The translations under genes were made by a program, and so were the position numbers. Under the pieces are notes generated by a model that did no database searches, was not told the origin of the DNA, and saw nothing but the letters and a program-made list of their open reading frames with translations. 12,365 nucleotides of DNA from Ophiosphaerella korrae. Its lineage: Eukaryota > Ascomycota > Dothideomycetes > Pleosporales > Phaeosphaeriaceae. Below are positions 8,215 to 12,365 of the stretch, piece by piece. Location: the NCBI GenBank assembly GCA_028456385.1, contig JALNQF010000863.1, positions 1 to 12,365 on the forward strand, in the 5' to 3' direction. Every line of letters begins with the position of its first letter. Within the stretch, counting starts at the first letter, position 1.

Positions 8215-8650
8215 TCTTATAAATCTAGTCTTCTACTTAGTACGTTTATAAACTTGTTATCTTTTCTCTTAGTATATATAATTTTAAGGTTAAATATTAA
8301 TAAGTATTCTTACTATCTTGTATAGTATTATAATAAGACCTTATTTATTATAAATCCTATATAATTCTTATAGTTAGTATAGACCTTTATTTAGTACTTT
8401 ACTCTTTATAAGTATACTCTCTATTACTTAAATACTTTATAGATTACTAGTATTTCTTTATTATAGATTAGGTAGTTAAGCTCTACTAGCTTTATTTTCT
8501 TAGAGAAGTATTTAACTAAGTATTCTTATATTATAACCTAGTCCTCTTATATTAGTACTATTCTATAGACTAAATTTAATATATCTATCTTTACTATTAT
8601 AAGTAGATCTAGGTTATATATTCTAATAACTAGGTTTCCTATAAACTTTT
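8215..8650 (-). pseudogene. Gypsy B RNase H domain (dead)
   Basis: The - strand reads VKIDILNL at about 8590, for the ETDASDxA motif. YFSKKIKLVELNYLIYNKE follows, for the HSRKMxxAExNYxIHDKELLAI block. VYTNYKNY stands for TDHKNL, with the catalytic Asp now Asn. The domain closes with VLSRR at 8230-8244, for the ADALSRR motif. It reads in the same frame as the reverse transcriptase. The order and spacing match Ty3/gypsy elements. Confidence 0.92.
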
Positions 8651-8759
8651 ATTTAACTTAGTTAAATACTTTATTATACTCTTTAGTCTATTTAAATAGT
8701 ATATCTTTTTTTATAAGTTTTATTAATAGTTCTATTATTTTAGACTATCTTATTATTAA

Positions 8760-9510
8760 CTCTCTATAAAAGTTTACTAGTCTATAAAATTATTATACTT
8801 CTTATAAGTTTCTAAGTATTAGCTATTCTTAGATTACTTTAATCTTATTTAGTTTAATCTTTATTTTTCCTAGTTTAATTATAAACCTAAAGAAATTAGT
8901 TTTTTTTATATAGAATTTGTATTTCTTTATTTTAAAGAATATTTTATTTTCTACTAGTTTCTCTAGTACTTTATATATATATTATACTTATTCTTCTTCT
9001 ATTTCTAAGAATATAAAAATATTATCTAGGTATATAAATATAATAGTATCTAGGTATTTTCTTAAAACTATATTAATTCTTTCTTAGAATACTACTAGTG
9101 TATTTATTAATCTAAAAGGTATAACTATATATTTAAATAGTCTATACTATATTCTAAATACTATTTTCTATTTATTACTTTTTTTAATTCTAATCTAGTA
9201 GTAAGCGTTTTAGATAACTAGCTTTATAAAAATTTAAGCTTTTTATAACCTATCTTGTATTATATCTATATATAGTAAAAGGTATTAGTTTTTACTTATT
9301 ATATTTATTTTTCTAAAGTCTATACAAATTCTTTAATTATTTATCTTTTTTTTATTTATAAATATTAGTCTATATACTACTAAGGATTAGAATTCTTGTA
9401 TCTATATTTTCTTTATTGTATTTTTAATAAATTCTTATTTTATCTTAGATTCTTCTTTAGTTTTTTAGTAGACTAGGCTCTATCTTATATTCTTTCTTTC
9501 TTCTAGGTCT
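8760..9510 (-). pseudogene. Gypsy B reverse transcriptase domain (dead)
   Basis: This is the RNA-dependent DNA polymerase of element B. From the N-terminus: a KEESKIK to EFIKN stretch (about 9470), then IQEF, in place of IQES, and VVYRLIFINKKK. RICIDFRKINIISKN follows at about 9325, with one CpA surviving next to it. The palm contains YRLFKYIVIPFRLIN, which stands for YGLFEYxVMPFGLTN, and VLRKYLDT. The YxDD box is at 9021-9032 and reads YLDN, so the second Asp is lost through GAT to AAT. The thumb continues to about 8770, ending at an NFYR-like block. Its fingers region differs clearly from that of element A, which supports a separate family. Confidence 0.95.
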
Positions 9511-9639
9511 ATTACTAAGTCCTATAGCTAATAGTCTAGAAAGTAATCTTTAGGTTTAGTAAGTTATTTCTCCTATTTTATATATTCTTCTAGAAATTCT
9601 CTTTTATATATACTTATGTTAGCTTTTAATATTTCTTTC

Positions 9640-9960
9640 TTAAGGTAGCTAATTTTCTCTATTCTCTAATTAATCTTTAGGTTAGTTATCTATAACTATA
9701 GTATCTCTAATATTATATCTTATTTATTATTAATTATTATTATATCTATAACTATATTTCTAATTTCTAGTCTTTCTATCTTTAATTTAGAGGGTATTGT
9801 TTTAAACCTAATAGGTTCCTAGAATAGTTTTCTTGTAATAGTACTTAGTTATTAAAAGTACTTCTTGCTTTTATACTTTATTCTTTATATTTCTATAAAT
9901 TTCTTTAATATTAAATTCTATATAGCTCTACTATTAATTATTACTTATACTTTTCTTTTT
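9640..9960 (-). pseudogene. Gypsy B aspartic protease domain (dead)
   Basis: The retropepsin-type protease matures the polyprotein. The active-site DSGAT motif is read as NSRAI at 9921-9935; the catalytic Asp has become Asn and Gly has become Arg, both G-to-A changes. It is followed by a LSTITRKLF stretch (flap region), LKIERLEIRNIVID and an ILEIL block that stands for the ILGxPWL motif ending the domain. The frame is the one used by the downstream reverse transcriptase. The region below about 9720 leads into reverse transcriptase with KISYLKKE-like sequence. Confidence 0.85.
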
Positions 9961-11130
9961 TAGTATATACTTATTTTCATAATATATAGGCTTCTTATAC
10001 TTTCTAGCTATTTTTACTTAAGTAGTTTAGTAAATTATCTATTCTTTTAGGGCTATTACTTGATCTTCTATTATAGTTTTTATATTTTAGATATTTATTA
10101 TATATATATTTATACTATAGTCTTCTTAAGATATTTTCTTTAGAGAGTTTAATTCCTAGTCTAATTAATATATATTCTTTATTAGGTATTTTAAGTATTT
10201 TTTAGCTTTAGATATCTTTTCTTAATATTACTTTTATATAATTATATTCTTTTCTTTATACTAGCTATTCTTAATTTTATACGTTTAATTCTCTATATAA
10301 GTAGTAATTTATATTTAAGTATAATACTTAGGATATTTTAAAGTATACTAGATACTCTAGATCTATTCTTTTATTATCTTCTATCTAGTATTTATCTATA
10401 CTAAGTTTTATTATTACTAAGATATAGTATACTACTAGTATACGTAGTATATAAGCTTTATTAATCTATTACGTTATTTTTATAAGGTACTACTATTCTT
10501 ATTATATAAGTATTTTTCTTACTATAACTATATTTTATTCTATATATTTTTAGAATATTATAAACTTTATTTCCTTAAGATTATATTCTTTTTAGTCTTT
10601 ATACGCTATCTCTATACTTATATCTAGTAAATATTTCTAAATAAACTACTATTACTTATTTTATTCTACTATATTTATTATTATATAGCTATTGTAACTA
10701 TATATTTTTAACTAGGTATACCTTGTACTTCTTATATTAATTCTACTTTTATCTTCTTACTATCTTTTAGAAGTAGCTATAGTAGTCTTTATATTTTCTT
10801 CTTATCTTTTAGAGTAGATTAATAGGGTCTAGAGTTCCTCTCCTTCTAAGTCTTCTATTAGTAAGTTTATTATACGCGCTATTTCTTTAAGCTATACTTA
10901 AGTTTTACTTTCTTTTATTACTACTACGCTATTCCTCTATAGGAACTATCTTACTTTCTATTTTCTAGAAAGATATAAATAGTAGTTATTATTATAATAA
11001 AAGGTCTAATTAAGTATTATATACTATATTTCTTTACTCTTAGCTACTTTCTTTTAAGGTTTAGCTTATACTTTTAGTACTTCTTTTTTATTCTTAGTTA
11101 TTTTTAACTATATTTCTTTCTTTAAGTCTT
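9960..11130 (-). pseudogene. Gypsy B gag-pol linker region
   Basis: About 1.2 kb separates the second zinc knuckle from the protease motif. For about 400 bases the gag frame continues to read plausibly. A TFYYNNN-like block near 10990 is followed by an acidic stretch (EDLEGEEL) at about 10840 and a Ser/Glu/Lys-rich part. From about 10650 down to 9960 the reading is less certain and no family motif was recognised. The change from the gag frame to the -1 pol frame must occur in this interval. The protease start at the lower end is an estimate. Confidence 0.55.
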
Positions 11131-12157
11131 TACTTCTATAGTCTTTTATAAAGTATCCTAGTTTCTTATATTTAAAATATACTATATCTTTTTTCTTTAA
11201 TTAATAATCTTTTATATAGTAGCCTTTCTTACTATAGTTAAAGTATATAAAGTCTTTATTCTTCTTTTTCTTCTTATCCTTATTAGTATTAAGGATTATA
11301 GGATTTCTAGTATCTTAATTTCTAAGTTATCTTCTATATTTGTTTGTTTTCTATTCTTAGAAGTTGTTATTAATTTATATTACTTGATATTTTAGAGCTT
11401 TTAGCGTCCTTAGCTTTTTTATATAGATTATTTTATACTAAATTCTTAGCTTTAGTTCTTATTTAAATTATAATATTTAAGATAGCTTATTCTATTCTAT
11501 ATTTTATAATAGTTATAAAAACTATAATATATATTTAGAAATACTTTTATATTATATAAGCTTCTTAAGCTTTTCTTTAGCTTATTAGGTAATATCTATA
11601 TCTCTAAAAACTACGCTTATTTGTTTAGTAAAGTATTTATAACTTCTAAAGATAGCTCTTATTTTATCTTTCTATATTTTTATAGTGTATATTATATAGT
11701 CTATCTAGTAAGGTTTAAACTATCTTATTATATCTTCCTTAAGGTATATTTTAATATATATTACCTTCTTGTCTTCTTTATTAAAGTATAGTACTTATAT
11801 ATCTATCTAGAGTTATACTAAGGCTATAAAAGGTCTTAGTTTTTCTCTTATTCTATTAAACTTTTTAAGTATAGGGATTTTAGGTATTTTCTTTATTATA
11901 CTTATCTTAAGTCTCTAGGTAATTTATTCTATCTAATTTTATTTTACTATAATAGCCTTAATTTATACTTTATTTTACTTTATATAATCCTATAGTTCTT
12001 TATTCTATACTTCTAGGGCGTTAATTACTAGCTTTATATCTTCTTTTTCTAAGATTAAGTTATTTAGGTAGTCTTTAATTACCTTCTATATAGTATTATC
12101 TAATTTATAACTACTTAGAGATACTTTACTTCCTTTCTTAGTTAAACTTTCTACTAT
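11130..12157 (-). pseudogene. Gypsy B gag with two zinc knuckles (dead)
   Basis: Gag forms the virus-like particle and packages the RNA. The likely start is ATA at 12155-12157, a mutated ATG, because the readable frame begins there (ESLTKKGSK). An N-terminal Gln/Lys/Glu-rich region with coiled-coil character follows (about 12080-11900). Then comes the gag core: IPKIPILKKF at about 11887, with a KLRPF block after it, and the FxxKExKKVxYIxxYL and AIFRSYKYF blocks. The nucleocapsid has two CX2CX4HX4C knuckles. The first Cys of each, now Tyr, is at 11243-11245 and 11177-11179, and the knuckles span about 11204-11245 and 11138-11179. All stay in one frame for about 340 codons. The Cys and His codons have all become Tyr through RIP. 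Confidence 0.92.
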
Positions 12158-12237
12158 TATATTAGCTTAGACTATACGCTACTTACGCTTTACTTCTTCT
12201 AATAACTAAATTAGTAAGTATTAGATTTAAAGGAGGT
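12158..12237 (-). other. Probable 5' untranslated leader of gypsy B
   Basis: This is the stretch between the inferred gag start and the less-mutated right margin. It is RIPed like the body of the element. A primer-binding site should lie here or just above; no sequence matching a tRNA 3' end could be recognised after RIP. The purine run AAAGGAGG at 12229-12236 marks the border with the next segment. Confidence 0.3.
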
Positions 12238-12365
12238 TATAGCAATTTAATAAAAAGGCTTTTTTGTAATAGCTATGTAAGGGCCTTGTTTAAGAGGGAT
12301 ACTAAGGCTTTTAGAAAAGCCCTTTTTTAGTTAGTTACCTATAACTTAAAAGTAATAAGTATAAA
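12238..12365. other. Less-mutated right margin with hairpin
   Basis: Four unmutated CpA or TpG sites occur in the first 55 bases (near 12242, 12265, 12273 and 12287), a density not seen inside the RIPed elements. No coding frame is evident. A hairpin at 12304-12324 pairs AAGGCTTTT with AAAAGCCCTT apart from one bulged C; part of it (AAGGCTTTT) also appears at 12256-12264. The segment may be part of the 5' LTR of B that escaped RIP, or unrelated flanking DNA if B is truncated at about 12237. Confidence 0.45.

Larger units (their letters stand above)
6045..12157 (-). mobile_element. Ty3/gypsy chromovirus relic B, near full coding length
   Basis: This retrotransposon relic is read on the - strand in the order gag with two zinc knuckles, linker, protease, reverse transcriptase, RNase H, integrase, chromodomain and C-terminal extension. 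It is therefore a Ty3/gypsy chromovirus of a different family from element A. Gag and the knuckles share one frame. Protease, reverse transcriptase and RNase H share the -1 frame relative to gag. The integrase zinc domain is in the third frame, and the integrase core and chromodomain return to the gag frame. These shifts imply at least two indels in pol, plus either an indel or a natural frameshift between gag and pol. No paired LTRs were found; the 5' LTR should lie above 12157, partly outside the window. Confidence 0.93.
181..12237. other. RIP-mutated AT-rich repeat block
   Basis: Across this span CpA is almost absent (about six cases found by eye) and TpG is rare (about forty), while TpA is extremely frequent. 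Cytosines before T, C and G are kept, for example the CG-rich runs near 1966, 2862 and 10875. This is the pattern left by repeat-induced point mutation, a premeiotic process of filamentous ascomycetes that converts C to T in duplicated DNA, preferring CpA. It explains why CAA, CAG and TGG codons have become TAA or TAG, Cys and His codons have become Tyr, Asp and Gly codons have become Asn, Arg or Lys, and ATG starts have become ATA. Every element inside is affected to a similar degree. Old spontaneous deamination is unlikely, because it would hit CpG most, and CpG is spared here. Confidence 0.95.

Noticed and set aside
5000..12200. Scattered + strand open frames across element B
   Set aside because: The readable domains are on the - strand. 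The + strand is T-rich and its short frames have no motif; they are shadows.
12229..12242. Polypurine tract and 3' LTR start on the + strand
   Set aside because: AAAGGAGG followed by TATAG looks like one, but the adjacent gag of B runs on the - strand with its start facing this point, so a + strand 3' LTR does not fit. No + strand element is seen to its left.
1..12365. Organelle (mitochondrial) or AT-rich bacterial/plasmid DNA
   Set aside because: The AT-richness comes with selective loss of CpA/TpG and retention of CpG. The contents are fungal nuclear transposons, with no organelle genes, rRNA or tRNA.
1..12365. Small secreted effector gene hidden in the AT-rich block, or a new defence system
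   Set aside because: No intact frame with a start, signal peptide or Cys pattern survives, and nearly all of the window beyond the margins and the A-B gap is accounted for by transposon relics.

Overview
This window is dead repeat DNA from the nuclear genome of a filamentous ascomycete (Pezizomycotina). The diagnosis rests on two things. First, the dinucleotides CpA and TpG are almost absent across more than 12 kb and TpA is everywhere, while CpT, CpC and CpG cytosines survive. That is the signature of repeat-induced point mutation (RIP) with CpA preference. Second, the relics that can still be read are fungal transposable elements: two different Ty3/gypsy chromodomain retrotransposons and one Fot1/Pogo DNA transposon. 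Nearly every former CAA, CAG and TGG codon is now TAA or TAG, so no gene is intact and stop codons are not a useful guide. I recognised domains by reading through these stops. The species cannot be named from the sequence.

Layout. (1) Positions 1-180 are less mutated and unidentified. (2) About 181-5040 is the pol region of gypsy element A on the + strand: the lead-in to reverse transcriptase, reverse transcriptase, RNase H, integrase and chromodomain; no gag is seen. (3) Element A is split within the RNase H-to-integrase connection by a nested Fot1/Pogo element (1581-3374). It has terminal inverted repeats and flanking TA dinucleotides, and the host reading resumes at 3377. (4) About 5040-6040 lies between the two gypsy elements. 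It holds a stop-poor minus-strand relic frame, a small hairpin, a 14-bp tandem repeat and a featureless AT-rich stretch where the 3' LTRs would be expected. (5) About 6045-12157 is gypsy element B on the - strand: gag with two zinc knuckles, a long linker, protease, reverse transcriptase, RNase H, integrase, chromodomain and a Gln-rich C-terminal extension. (6) Positions 12238-12365 are again less mutated.

Elements A and B lie tail to tail. The compositional skew flips accordingly: the + strand is A-rich over much of A and T-rich over B, because both coding strands are A-rich. The order of events inferred is insertion of A, insertion of Fot1 into A, and RIP of all copies. B's place in that order cannot be told. 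Both reverse transcriptases have lost the second aspartate of the YxDD box, and both transposase aspartates that can be read are Asn, all through G-to-A change.

I found no host gene, tRNA, rRNA, CRISPR array or functional system. The points most worth following are the strand-asymmetric survival of TpG over CpA, the C-terminal extension of B, the unidentified minus-strand frame at 5069-5560, and a 17-bp insertion inside one transposon end.
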